This document shows, one piece after another, positions 28,462 to 36,933 of a stretch of DNA of 64,000 nt; the first letter of the stretch is position 1; each line of letters starts with the position of its first letter. Position numbers and translations under genes: made by a program. Below the pieces are notes generated by a model. It was not told the DNA's origin, did not search any database, and saw only the letters and a list, made by a program, of their open reading frames with translations. The stretch comes from Chloroflexota bacterium (GTDB taxonomy: Bacteria; Chloroflexota; Anaerolineae; Anaerolineales; Villigracilaceae), in assembly GCA_013388855.1 (NCBI GenBank), contig JACAEM010000034.1, positions 186,001 to 250,000 of the forward strand. Direction: 5' to 3'.

Positions 28462-28491
28462 TTGACGTGAGACCTACGATTACCCTACGAT
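28462..28491 (+). promoter_or_regulatory. Possible promoter of ogt
   Basis: TTGACG (28462-28467) and TACGAT (28486-28491) spaced 18 nt, 25 nt before the ogt start. Matches are 5/6 and 4/6 to consensus, so this is tentative. Confidence 0.35.
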
Positions 28492-28516
28492 TGTTCGACA
28501 ACTTACAGAGATGTAA

Positions 28517-29053
28517 ATGCATAGCGTTGTGCAAACCTTGCCATCCCTCATCCATACCGGCGAACTGAACGGGACTCCGCTCGGAGACCTGCGCCTCGCC
28601 GCCTCAGACCTGGGCTTGGTCGCCATCGAATGGGCGGATTCCCAGCCCGCGCTGGATGCCTACCTCGCGCGCCTCAAACGTCCTATTGCGCCGGATGCGA
28701 GGAAAATCAAACCCTACGCCAAGGAACTCTCCGAATACCTACACGGGAAACGCACCGCCTTCACCATTCCCATTGACTGGACGTTCTTCACTCCGTTCCA
28801 GCGCGAGGCGTTGCAGGCGGTCTACCGCATCCCCTACGGCGAGACCCGTACCTACCTGGACATTGCCCGTGAGATTAACCGTCCACGCGCCTGCCGCGCC
28901 GTCGGTCGTGCCAACGCCATGAACCCCATGCCGCTGGTCATTCCCTGTCACCGCGTTATCGGCGCAGACGGCAAACTTCACGGCTACGGCGGCGGGCAGG
29001 GATTAAAGACCAAGGAATGGTTATTAAAGATGGAAGGCGCGGTGATCGCGTGA
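28517..29053 (+). CDS. ogt: Methylated-DNA-protein-cysteine methyltransferase
   Basis: 178 residues. The active-site motif IPCHRVIG (Cys144) is preceded by the DNA-binding helix RAVGRANAMNPMPLV and IPYGETRTYLDIA. The protein removes O6-alkyl groups from guanine by irreversible transfer to Cys144. Length and a short N-terminal domain match Ogt rather than Ada. No strong Shine-Dalgarno sequence precedes the ATG. The next gene starts 22-43 nt downstream. Confidence 0.93.
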   Translation: MHSVVQTLPSLIHTGELNGTPLGDLRLAASDLGLVAIEWADSQPALDAYLARLKRPIAPDARKIKPYAKELSEYLHGKRTAFTIPIDWTFFTPFQREALQAVYRIPYGETRTYLDIAREINRPRACRAVGRANAMNPMPLVIPCHRVIGADGKLHGYGGGQGLKTKEWLLKMEGAVIA

Positions 29054-29075
29054 TAATATTGACCACTGCAGACCA

Positions 29076-30725
29076 TTGAAACAAAAGCCGTCTTTGATGA
29101 ACTCTTCCACTTTCCGTCCATTTCAAAATTTCTTTTATAAATACGAATTCATCCTCCCGCTCGCGCTCTTCCTCTTGTTTCTTGCCATCACCCTGCCGGG
29201 GATTTCATGGGGCGCGCCGGACATCTGGCACCCGGATGAAATTGTTTCGCGTGTGATCAAAGCCCTGCATGGCGAATGGCGGTTCAGCGAAATCAATTTC
29301 GATTATCCGGACCTGCCTCAGTACGTAATGTTTGGACTGGGAAAGGTCGTCCTCGCGCTGGGATATTCCGACGCGGAGGTGCTGGTCGCGTCGCGCGGGC
29401 TTTCGGCTGTGCTCGCCGGTTTGACAATTCTCCTCGCCTATGGCATCACGCGCCGAATCAGCGGGAACGTCTTAACCTCGACCCTGGCAGCGACCCTCCT
29501 CCTGTGCGTCAGCGCGCTGACTCACAATGGACGTTTTGCCCACAACGACACCTACATCGCTTTCTTTGCCGCGCTCTCGGTCCTTTTTCTGGTCAATTAC
29601 AGGAGTTCCAACCGAAGAGGCTGGCTCTATGCATCCTTCCTTACCGTAGGCATAGCGGCATCCTGCAAGTACAACGGGATCAGCCTTGTCCTCGCACCGG
29701 CGGCGATTTATCTGATCTCCCGGCGAGCGACTTTATCAAAGCGTCCGCTCCGCACCCTGGAAACCATCTTCATCAGCGGTGCATTGACCTTCCTCGGCTT
29801 TACCATCGGCACGCCCAAAGCCTTCTTCTGGATGTCTTACTATTTCAAACGCATGGTCCCTGCTTTGTTGCACACCGGCAACTATGCCCGCCAGCCGGAT
29901 AGTGTTCGTGGAATTTTTGGACAGTATGGAAGTTTTGCAGACGGAACGGGGCAGCCTTTATTCATTCTCTTCGCGGCGGCGTTCGTATGGGCTGTCTACA
30001 AGGTGGTCCTGTCACAGCGTTCGCAACCGGATCGACGCGACCCGCAGGCAAAATTCCTGGCGATCCTTCTGTTCTCCATTCTGGCGCTTGATCTACCAAT
30101 CATGATTTCTTACAACTACGTGCCGCGATTCTTTTTATCCATGTACCCGCTCTTTGCGGTGCTGGGTGCGTTGTTTGCAGTCGAGATGTTCAAGTTCAGG
30201 CAATACCAAAAACTCATCGGCGCCGCACTGGTGCTGCTCATCCTGTTCTCGTTCGCAAGAAATATCAGTGTAATGCTTTTGTTCCTCAACGATGCCCGCA
30301 TCGCTGCCAGCAAATATATCGACACCCTGCCGTTTGAAACGTCCCTCGAATATACCTATTACCCGCCCTCCATTCCGCGCGGACATTTCGAGCGCGAACA
30401 CAATTATCCGCTCTACTTTAAAAAAGCGCCGGATGAGGCGCTTCCCACCAGCCGGAAATACGACTTCAACGTGGGCGAGATCGGGCTGGACAAGCGTGAG
30501 ACCGACTACCTCGTTGTGGACAGTTTCACATCCAGCCGGTTCGGCGACCCATTTATTTGTGAGACCATGCCCGCCGAATGCGACTTCTTCCAGCAACTGG
30601 AAACCGGGCAGTCAAATCACTACAAACTCATCGCCAAGTTTGATTACTCACTGCCTTCCTATTTGCCAAAATTGAGCATCTCATTTGTTAACCCGGGCAT
30701 TCGCATCTACGAAAGGATCCCATGA
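29076..30725 (+). CDS. Membrane glycosyltransferase, GT39/ArnT-like
   Basis: 549 residues from TTG 29076, or 542 from ATG 29097; neither has a clear ribosome-binding site. After the first membrane helix comes the acidic external loop WHPDEIVSRVIKALHGEW, typical of PMT_2/ArnT-type GT-C enzymes, then FAHNDTYIAFFAALSVLFLV and further helices to about residue 420. A soluble domain of about 120 residues ends the protein. It should transfer a sugar from a polyprenyl-phosphate donor on the outer face of the membrane. It overlaps era by 4 bp (ATGA), an unusual partner. Confidence 0.78.
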   Translation: MKQKPSLMNSSTFRPFQNFFYKYEFILPLALFLLFLAITLPGISWGAPDIWHPDEIVSRVIKALHGEWRFSEINFDYPDLPQYVMFGLGKVVLALGYSDAEVLVASRGLSAVLAGLTILLAYGITRRISGNVLTSTLAATLLLCVSALTHNGRFAHNDTYIAFFAALSVLFLVNYRSSNRRGWLYASFLTVGIAASCKYNGISLVLAPAAIYLISRRATLSKRPLRTLETIFISGALTFLGFTIGTPKAFFWMSYYFKRMVPALLHTGNYARQPDSVRGIFGQYGSFADGTGQPLFILFAAAFVWAVYKVVLSQRSQPDRRDPQAKFLAILLFSILALDLPIMISYNYVPRFFLSMYPLFAVLGALFAVEMFKFRQYQKLIGAALVLLILFSFARNISVMLLFLNDARIAASKYIDTLPFETSLEYTYYPPSIPRGHFEREHNYPLYFKKAPDEALPTSRKYDFNVGEIGLDKRETDYLVVDSFTSSRFGDPFICETMPAECDFFQQLETGQSNHYKLIAKFDYSLPSYLPKLSISFVNPGIRIYERIP

Positions 30726-31636
30726 ATGATTTTCGCACCGGCTACATCGCCATCATCGGGCGACCCAATGTCGGCAAGTCCACGCTGGTAAATGCGTTGC
30801 TGGGTCAAAAGATCGCGGCGGTCTCGCCCAAACCGCAGACCACGCGCAAACGCCAGCTTGGGATTCTCACGACCGACAACTATCAACTTGTATTCGTCGA
30901 TACGCCCGGCATTCACCATGCGCGCCACAAACTTGGGGAATTTCTCAATCAGGAGGCACAGGAATCGCTGGAAGGCGTAGACGTGATTCTCTGGCTGGTG
31001 GATGTATCCGTCAAACCGATGGAGGAGGACAAACAAATCGGAAGCCTCTTGAACAAACTTCCGCGTCGGACTCCGCTTGTGCTTGCCGCCAACAAAATGG
31101 ACCTGATCCCCGCCGAGGCGTTGACCGCGCGTCTCGAAGCATATCAGGCGTCGGTTAAGAAAGAGGCGATGGTCATTTCCATTTCCGCTGTGCAAAATCA
31201 GAATCTCGATCAACTGATTGAATTGCTCGTCTCGCTGAGTCCCGCCCGCCCGCCGGAATTTGACGAGGAGCAGGTCACGGATTCGTACGAACGCGATATC
31301 GCCGCAGACCTGATCCGCGAGGCATGCCTGAATAAATTGCGCGATGAAGTGCCGCACGGTGTGGGCGTCCGCGTGGATGAGTTTTCCGAGCGCGAGAACG
31401 GTATGTTGTACATTGCCGCGACGGTCTTCGTGGAACGCGATTCGCAAAAGGGCATCCTGATCGGCGAGAGCGGCAGGATGATGAAAGCCATCGGCTCCGC
31501 GGCGCGTCAGGAAATTGAAGAGATGGGCGGACGAAAAGTGTTTCTGGAACTGCGCGTGAAGGTGTTGAAGGATTGGCGTAACGACGAGAACGCGTTGCAA
31601 CGATTTGGGTATAAAATCAAAAAGAAGAAAAGATAG
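30722..31636 (+). CDS. era: GTPase Era
   Basis: 304 residues. G1 GRPNVGKSTLVNALLG (about 13-28), G3 DTPGIHHARHKLG, G4 NKMD and a C-terminal KH domain (GILIGESGRMMKAIGSAARQEIEEMGG) identify Era, the essential GTPase that binds the 3' end of 16S rRNA during 30S maturation. In many genomes era follows ybeY and dgkA; here those genes lie 14 kb away on the other strand. Confidence 0.96.
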   Translation: MNDFRTGYIAIIGRPNVGKSTLVNALLGQKIAAVSPKPQTTRKRQLGILTTDNYQLVFVDTPGIHHARHKLGEFLNQEAQESLEGVDVILWLVDVSVKPMEEDKQIGSLLNKLPRRTPLVLAANKMDLIPAEALTARLEAYQASVKKEAMVISISAVQNQNLDQLIELLVSLSPARPPEFDEEQVTDSYERDIAADLIREACLNKLRDEVPHGVGVRVDEFSERENGMLYIAATVFVERDSQKGILIGESGRMMKAIGSAARQEIEEMGGRKVFLELRVKVLKDWRNDENALQRFGYKIKKKKR

Positions 31637-31653
31637 GTCATCGGGAGGGATGC

Positions 31654-32322
31654 ATGGTCTTTTGGCTTTTTCCAGCGATTCTGTTTGCCGCGTTGGAGGC
31701 ACTGGCTCTTACAAAAAATCTGCCGGCGTTGGAACGGGTCGCCAAACCCGCCGTCGTAATTTGCCTGTTCATCTGGCTCTATGTGAACACAGGTTTGCAG
31801 GGGTCGACATTCTGGTTCGGGGTGGGACTCCTGTTTTCACTGGCGGGGGATGTGTTGTTGATGTTCTCGCTCGATCGTATGTTCCTCTTCGGATTGGGGG
31901 CATTTCTGCTGGCGCACAGTTCCTACATCGCAGGCTTTAAAGATCAGTACCTGTCTGCTTCGGGAGGGCTGCTCCTGGTTGTATTCGTCCTGACGTTGAG
32001 CATGGTGCGCCTCATTCGCCGCATCATCAGTTCCATCCGCGCAAAAGGGCAGAACCGGCTGGTTGTCCCGGTCATCGTATATTCCACGGCGCTCACCATC
32101 ATGCTGCTCGGAGCGATGACCACCATCTTCGATCCAGCATGGACGACAGGCGCGTCGTTCCTGGTCAGCGCGGGCGCGTTTCTATTCTTTGTTTCCGACA
32201 TCGTCCTGGCATGGAACAAATTCGTCGCCCCCATCCGAAACGGACGCAGGCTGAACATCGCGTTATATCATCTCGGGCAGATTGGCTTGATCGCAGGGAT
32301 CATCGGTCAATTTGGAAGTTAG
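31654..32322 (+). CDS. YhhN/TMEM86 family membrane protein (lysoplasmalogenase-like)
   Basis: 222 residues and about eight hydrophobic helices. The pattern WFGVGLLFSLAGDVLLMF (first conserved Asp), then FLLAHSSYIAGF and LFFVSDIVLAWNKFV is the signature of the YhhN family, whose animal member hydrolyses the vinyl-ether bond of lysoplasmalogens. The bacterial role is not settled. GGGAGGG precedes the ATG. It is 17 nt from era and probably co-transcribed. Confidence 0.85.
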   Translation: MVFWLFPAILFAALEALALTKNLPALERVAKPAVVICLFIWLYVNTGLQGSTFWFGVGLLFSLAGDVLLMFSLDRMFLFGLGAFLLAHSSYIAGFKDQYLSASGGLLLVVFVLTLSMVRLIRRIISSIRAKGQNRLVVPVIVYSTALTIMLLGAMTTIFDPAWTTGASFLVSAGAFLFFVSDIVLAWNKFVAPIRNGRRLNIALYHLGQIGLIAGIIGQFGS

Positions 32323-32333
32323 CCGCTCAAAGG

Positions 32334-33893
32334 TCATTTTCGCCGCGAAGGCTGTTCCAGTTCCCTCAACCATTCCAGCGGTTTTTCCCACCTCTTGCGC
32401 GGGTGGATCGCGAAGAATTTGTCGGGGCGGTCCCATTTCGGTCCCGGCGGGCCGGATTCGTCCTTCAGAATGCTTTTCACTCCCCACAACCCCTTATATT
32501 CCACCCAGGTTTGTTGATCAGAGAGAAGTATCTGCTTCCATGCATGCGACTTCGGCCGTTTCACCTTGCGGTCGGACATGACGCGCTTGAGATAGCTCGT
32601 CGATTTTCCCACCGCTTCGTGTTTATGGTCGCCATTGCATCCGATACGGAAGCCGTCGCCTGTGGCAATCTCCATCGGTAAATTGACGACATAATGATCC
32701 TCTTCGTCGCGCAGATTGGCGAATGATTCCTCGGTCAGTACCGTGGCGGGATGGGTCGCCAGTTCACGCAAGGCAATCTGTCGTTCCTTCTGGCTCGGAT
32801 TGAAGAGCAGGAACAGAAAGTGGAGCAGACCGTCGGTCCAGTACAGGAAGCGCTGGACGAATCCCTCATCGAACAGGTTCGGCGAACGGATCACCTCCGG
32901 CCTGCTGTAGTTGGCATGCGATCCCAGCGCGGCGTACACGATGGGATGGGTGGTCGCATTTCCGTGCTCATCCTTTACAAAGCGTACATTTTTCCACAAT
33001 TCCATCGCGCCGGAGCCGTGCTGGGACATCAGCAATGAGTGTGGTTCGCCGTTTTTCAAGTACACTGCCACCATCTCCCAATCGCCTTCATGATGGTTGA
33101 TACCGTTCGCCGCCAGCCGCCAATCATTGAACGCGTAGAAAAAATGATATTGCAGGATCATCCAATGATTCCCCTGTTCGCCCCGTTCGCGCACGACACG
33201 CCCATAATAAACGGGCTGGCGCGCCTCTTCAGTCATCTCCGCATACTGTGAAAAAGATTTGCGCGCCACCGTCTCGGTCGCGTTCGAAACCATGTCCAAG
33301 ACCAGCCCTGGCGCCTGTGGGACAATATGGTCGAAGATAAATTTCATCGTCCGTACGGAAAGATAAAACAACGCAAGCAGGTAGATTGGAAACAGCACCA
33401 GATATTCCACCTGAACGCTGATGAAAGAGTGGGGCGTGAGGAAGAACCAGATGGGGGCGGCTTCAAGCGCAAGGAAGAACAACGCGGCAAACGCGGCGGG
33501 AAAGAACCGCAGGCGGATTGGCGAAGCCTGGATGAAAATGATGAATGCCGCAATCAACACCAGGATGAGCGCGATTCCGACTCCACTCCAGCCTGATGCA
33601 AACCACCCGGCTCCCAGCGCCAGCCCGGACAGGATCGCCCACCACACCCAAATATCCGAATCGATCAGCGGGTCGTTGACAAAACGCAGGTAATATTCCC
33701 CGCTTCGCAATTTCCCGATCCGTGTTGCAAGCGGCTCGCTCAGGTGCCAGAGCAATTCTGCAACACCCTGAGGCCCGCTGGGAAAGATGTTGCATTTTTC
33801 GAGATATGGCTCGACCGCCATCGGAAAAAACCGCTCGCTTTTTGCGAAGCGCAGGACAGGCTCGTATCGTTTCAGAAGTTCACTGTCATCCAT
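32334..33893 (-). CDS. Membrane protein with a Vps62-like domain
   Basis: 519 residues. Residues 1-80 are soluble; four hydrophobic segments lie at about 82-100, 105-122, 130-152 and 160-182. The C-terminal part has YHFFYAFNDWR (249-259), HHEGDWEMV (267-275) and ALGSHANY (322-329), followed by a tail with a GPPGPKWD-type motif. These match the Vps62/DUF946 domain known from yeast and plants, whose biochemical role is unclear. A fusion with four transmembrane helices is unusual. The ATG has no Shine-Dalgarno sequence; a perfect -10 box ends 7 nt upstream. Confidence 0.75.
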   Translation of the reverse strand: MDDSELLKRYEPVLRFAKSERFFPMAVEPYLEKCNIFPSGPQGVAELLWHLSEPLATRIGKLRSGEYYLRFVNDPLIDSDIWVWWAILSGLALGAGWFASGWSGVGIALILVLIAAFIIFIQASPIRLRFFPAAFAALFFLALEAAPIWFFLTPHSFISVQVEYLVLFPIYLLALFYLSVRTMKFIFDHIVPQAPGLVLDMVSNATETVARKSFSQYAEMTEEARQPVYYGRVVRERGEQGNHWMILQYHFFYAFNDWRLAANGINHHEGDWEMVAVYLKNGEPHSLLMSQHGSGAMELWKNVRFVKDEHGNATTHPIVYAALGSHANYSRPEVIRSPNLFDEGFVQRFLYWTDGLLHFLFLLFNPSQKERQIALRELATHPATVLTEESFANLRDEEDHYVVNLPMEIATGDGFRIGCNGDHKHEAVGKSTSYLKRVMSDRKVKRPKSHAWKQILLSDQQTWVEYKGLWGVKSILKDESGPPGPKWDRPDKFFAIHPRKRWEKPLEWLRELEQPSRRK

Positions 33894-33900
33894 TATTAAG

Positions 33901-33906
33901 ATTATA
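33901..33906 (-). promoter_or_regulatory. -10 box of the Vps62-like gene, leaderless type
   Basis: TATAAT on the minus strand, 7 nt from the ATG at 33893. The ruvA-side hairpin (33914-33935) lies just 7 nt upstream of the box, so no standard -35 element fits outside the hairpin. Confidence 0.6.
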
Positions 33907-33913
33907 AAACGAA

Positions 33914-33935
33914 TGAGCGGACTTTCGTCCGCTCA
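33914..33935. terminator. Hairpin between ruvA and the Vps62-like gene
   Basis: Arms TGAGCGGAC (33914-33922) and GTCCGCTCA (33927-33935), 9 bp with a TTTC loop. On the minus strand it follows the ruvA stop by 4 nt and is followed by TTCGTTTT, a short T-tract, as expected for a rho-independent terminator of ruvA. The T-tract runs directly into the -10 box of the next gene. Confidence 0.75.
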
Positions 33936-33939
33936 CGGT

Positions 33940-34515
33940 TTACTGAAAGTATTGCAAGGCAATTCGCAGTCGTTCTTCGGTATCGTCCGGCGCGTCCTTT
34001 GGAATGGATTGGATCGCAGCCTGCGCTTCGACCACCGAGTAGCCCAATGAGGTCAACGCGGCAAGGACTTCGCTGTCCTTGTCGGACATGGCGGCGACTT
34101 TCGCCAGCGAGTCGGCTGGTTTGAGTTTATCCTTGAGATGAAGCGCTATTTTCTGGGCAGTCTTCTTCCCCACCCCGGGGACGCGACTCAACAGTTCAGA
34201 TTCATCGGCAAAGACAGCGCGCTGCACGGCATCCAGTGTCATCGTGGAAAGCACAGAGAGCGCCACCTTGGGTCCGACACCGTCCACGCCGAGCAGGATG
34301 GTAAAGAGTTCACGATCCGCCTGAGATTCGAAACCATACAGCGTCAGCGCGTCCTCCCGAACGACGAGGTGTGTGTACAACAAAATGACTTCGCCCGCCT
34401 TCATCCGTCCACGCAAGGGAGCCGGGACAAAGACACGCAGTCCCACCCCGCCGACCTCGAGGATGAGGGCGTTCTCTTCGATTTGGGAAATTTCACCGCG
34501 GAGAGTTGCTATCAT
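33940..34515 (-). CDS. ruvA: Holliday junction branch-migration protein RuvA
   Basis: 191 residues. N-terminal OB domain MIATLRGEISQIEENALILEVGGVGLRVFVP, two helix-hairpin-helix motifs (LLGVDGVGPKVALSVLS, LSRVPGVGKKTAQKIALHL) and a C-terminal three-helix RuvB-binding domain (VLAALTSLGYSVVEAQAAI). RuvA binds four-way junctions and recruits the RuvB helicase. It lies 124 bp after ruvC with its own -10 box 6 nt before the ATG and no Shine-Dalgarno sequence. ruvB is not in the window. Confidence 0.95.
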   Translation of the reverse strand: MIATLRGEISQIEENALILEVGGVGLRVFVPAPLRGRMKAGEVILLYTHLVVREDALTLYGFESQADRELFTILLGVDGVGPKVALSVLSTMTLDAVQRAVFADESELLSRVPGVGKKTAQKIALHLKDKLKPADSLAKVAAMSDKDSEVLAALTSLGYSVVEAQAAIQSIPKDAPDDTEERLRIALQYFQ

Positions 34516-34521
34516 GTTTAT

Positions 34522-34527
34522 ATTATA
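34522..34527 (-). promoter_or_regulatory. -10 box of ruvA, leaderless type
   Basis: TATAAT on the minus strand with 6 nt to the ATG at 34515. No clear -35 element. Confidence 0.6.
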
Positions 34528-34639
34528 TGTCACACCGGCACTTGCGTGCAGGTACAAGTGTTGCGAGTGCATGTTGCGAAGCGATCTCCAGCCGCTGGCA
34601 GAAATTACTTCGACGGAAGAGCGCCGTCTCGGAACGACG

Positions 34640-35119
34640 TCAGTAACGTTTGGTATTCAAATGTGTGATCGCAATGGCCAGCGCGTCGGCGGCATCGTCG
34701 GGTTTGGGGATGGAGTCGAGTTGCAGGAGCGCTCGGACCATTTCCTGAACCTGACGTTTTTCGGCAGAACCATATCCCACCACGGCATTTTTGACTTCCT
34801 TCGGGGTATATTCGAACGTCTCGATTCCCGCCTTTTGCAGCGCCAGCATGACCACACCGCGAGCCTGTCCGACCGCGATGCCCGTTGTCACATTTCGCGC
34901 AAAAAAGAGTTTTTCCACGGCGGCGGTTTCAGGCTTGTATTCGCGAATGATGTCGCCAAGCTGATCGTAGATCAGTTCCAGGCGTACGGGAGGAGAGGCG
35001 TCTTTCGGCGTGGTGATAACGCCATATTTAACGGCGACCAGGCTGCCGTCCCGCGCGAGGCGCACGAGTCCGTAGCCTGTCGTAGCGGTGCCGGGGTCAA
35101 TTCCGATTGCAAGGGTCAT
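34640..35119 (-). CDS. ruvC: Holliday junction resolvase RuvC
   Basis: 159 residues, the family norm. RNase-H-like fold with the catalytic acidic residues in IGIDPGTATTGYGLV (Asp8), AVEKLFFARN (Glu) and PKPDDAADALAIA (paired Asp). It cuts Holliday junctions after RuvAB migration. ruvA lies downstream on the same strand but behind its own promoter. The upstream region to yebC holds a 12-bp hairpin. Confidence 0.95.
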   Translation of the reverse strand: MTLAIGIDPGTATTGYGLVRLARDGSLVAVKYGVITTPKDASPPVRLELIYDQLGDIIREYKPETAAVEKLFFARNVTTGIAVGQARGVVMLALQKAGIETFEYTPKEVKNAVVGYGSAEKRQVQEMVRALLQLDSIPKPDDAADALAIAITHLNTKRY

Positions 35120-35145
35120 TTTGAGTTATCACAAAGAACACAAAG

Positions 35146-35183
35146 GGGCACGAAGGTCTTTTTCTTTGCGTACCTTCGTGCCC
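35146..35183. repeat. Hairpin and dispersed-repeat-like sequence between yebC and ruvC
   Basis: Arms GGGCACGAAGGT (35146-35157) and ACCTTCGTGCCC (35172-35183) pair perfectly over 12 bp with a 14-nt loop. The flanks (ATCACAAAGAACACAAAGG and CCGTGGTAAA) resemble the AC-rich dispersed repeats frequent in environmental bacterial genomes. It may also act as a terminator for yebC. Confidence 0.6.
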
Positions 35184-35202
35184 TCCGTGGTAAATACAAG
35201 TT

Positions 35203-35958
35203 CTACGCAGCTTCGAGGGCGGCTAGAGCTTCGTCCGAAACTTTGAGATTCGAGTAGACGTTCTGCACATCGTCGAGGTCTTCGATGGTCTCCAACGCCT
35301 TGAGAACCTGGACGGTATCTTCCGGGCTCAGTTCCATTTCCTGTTTGGGAAGCATGCGCAACCCCGCTTCCTCCGGCTGGACTTTGGCTTTGTGCAGCGC
35401 GTCAGCGATGACCTTGAACGCTTCGACGGGCGCCGTGATCTCGATGGTTCCGTTGTCCTCCACCACATCATTGGCACCGGCTTCGATTCCAAGTTCGAAT
35501 GCCTTGTCGAAATTCATCATACTCGACGGGAAGGAAAAATACGCGACACGCTCGAACTGCCATCCCACCGCGCCGGGTTCTGCCATATTGCCGCCCGCCT
35601 TGGTAAAGGCATGACGCAGATCGGAAACCGTGCGGTTACGGTTATCGGTGACGGCTTCCACCATCACTGCCACACCGTGCGGAGCATACCCTTCGTACAT
35701 GATGGATTCGAACGCTGCGGCGTCCTTGTCCTCTCCGGCGCCGCGTTTGATGGCACGCTCGATATTTTCCTTGGGCATGTTCTCGGCGCGGGCTTTGTCC
35801 ACCGCCAGCCGCAATCGAAAGTTGGTATCGGGATCGCTGCCGCCTTCGCGTGCCGCCATCACCAACTCACGCGCCAAACGCGTAAAGATCGCGCCGCGCT
35901 TGGCATCGGCTACGCCCTTTTTGCGTTTGATGGTTGACCATTTTGAATGACCTGACAT
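35203..35958 (-). CDS. yebC: YebC/PmpR family protein
   Basis: 251 residues. N-terminus MSGHSKWSTIKRKKGVADAKRGAIFTRLARELVMAAREG and the acidic middle domain with YEGYAPHGVAVMVEAVTDNRNRTVSDLRH are diagnostic. Family members have been described as transcription regulators and, more recently, as ribosome-associated factors that relieve stalling. ATG 35958 has AAGGAG upstream. A perfect -10 box at 36015-36020 gives a leader of about 50 nt. Confidence 0.95.
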   Translation of the reverse strand: MSGHSKWSTIKRKKGVADAKRGAIFTRLARELVMAAREGGSDPDTNFRLRLAVDKARAENMPKENIERAIKRGAGEDKDAAAFESIMYEGYAPHGVAVMVEAVTDNRNRTVSDLRHAFTKAGGNMAEPGAVGWQFERVAYFSFPSSMMNFDKAFELGIEAGANDVVEDNGTIEITAPVEAFKVIADALHKAKVQPEEAGLRMLPKQEMELSPEDTVQVLKALETIEDLDDVQNVYSNLKVSDEALAALEAA

Positions 35959-36014
35959 GTCTTTCTCCTTCAATAAAAGCACTTTTGTGCGAAATTTTTG
36001 CAATTATTCCAAAA

Positions 36015-36020
36015 ATTATA
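36015..36020 (-). promoter_or_regulatory. -10 box of yebC
   Basis: TATAAT on the minus strand, about 56 nt upstream of the yebC ATG and just beyond the stop of the DegV gene. The -35 region would lie in the DegV coding end and has no clear consensus. Confidence 0.45.
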
Positions 36021-36023
36021 CCA

Positions 36024-36860
36024 TTACACAAAGAAGCCCACTCCCATCGCCTTCGGTCCCGCGTGGACGACAATGGCGGGCGGCAGGCGGTAGATCGGGA
36101 TCTCGGATACGAACACTTTCGATTTCAACTCCTGAGCGAGCGCCTCCGCCTCCTTCTCCGCCTCGACCTGCAACACGCACAAATGGGCATCATCTCCGCC
36201 TTTGCATTGCTCCGTCACCACTTCCACGAGACGCGCCAGCGCCCGTTTCCTGGTCCGCTGCTGCTCAAAGGGCTCGACCTGCCCATCCTTGATTTGAAGA
36301 ATCGGCTTGATCTCGAGCAATTCGGCGAGCAGTTTCTTCGCCCCGCCAATGCGACCGCCCTTGGCGAGATATTCGAGCGTATCCACAAGGAAGTAAATTC
36401 GCCCACGCGGAATCATTCCATCAAGTCTCGCCACAATCTCATCCGCAGACGCTCCCGCTTTCGCCATGTCGTCAGCCACCAGAACCATCGAACCCAAGTT
36501 GCACGAAATCGTCAGAGAGTCCACCACACGGACATCCAGCCCTGGGAATTCCGCCGCAGCCGTTTGCGCCGAACGGACCGTTCCGCTGGCTTTACTCGTC
36601 GGAGCGACAACGACCACGCTCTCACCTCTCTTCTTTGCATCTTCAAAGATCGGGTAATACAACGGCGGTTCGGGGGCGGCGGTCTTTGGCAGGGTCGGCG
36701 AGGCTTTCAGTTTCCGCAAAAAGACAGTGGTATCGAATTCCTGATCGTCATGATACGCCTCCTCCCCAAATATAACGACTTGTGGAACGACCGGAATCCC
36801 GCGTTGGTCGAGCAATTCATACGGCAATCCGCAGGTGGTATCAGCGACGATGATGGTCAT
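36024..36860 (-). CDS. DegV family fatty-acid-binding protein
   Basis: 278 residues. DegV fold: MTIIVADTTCGLPYELLDQRGIPVVPQVVIFGEEAYHD, then the fatty-acid binding region (VVVAPTSKASGTVRSAQTAA) and LVDTLEYLAKGGRIGGAKKLLAELLEIKPIL. DegV (FakB-like) proteins carry fatty acids to the kinase FakA, which feeds phospholipid synthesis in Firmicutes. No fakA is in the window. A perfect AAGGAGG precedes the ATG. Confidence 0.9.
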   Translation of the reverse strand: MTIIVADTTCGLPYELLDQRGIPVVPQVVIFGEEAYHDDQEFDTTVFLRKLKASPTLPKTAAPEPPLYYPIFEDAKKRGESVVVVAPTSKASGTVRSAQTAAAEFPGLDVRVVDSLTISCNLGSMVLVADDMAKAGASADEIVARLDGMIPRGRIYFLVDTLEYLAKGGRIGGAKKLLAELLEIKPILQIKDGQVEPFEQQRTRKRALARLVEVVTEQCKGGDDAHLCVLQVEAEKEAEALAQELKSKVFVSEIPIYRLPPAIVVHAGPKAMGVGFFV

Positions 36861-36933
36861 AAAAGCCTCCTTGAGTAACTATTGTAACCTTCCCCCCTCT
36901 GAAAACAAACTGCCAAAAGAACTCAAATTCAAG

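Noticed and set aside
28446-28568. Small plus-strand open frame (40 codons) upstream of and overlapping ogt
   Set aside because: A GGAGG lies 40 nt away, too far to serve it; no similarity recognised and it overlaps the ogt start out of frame.
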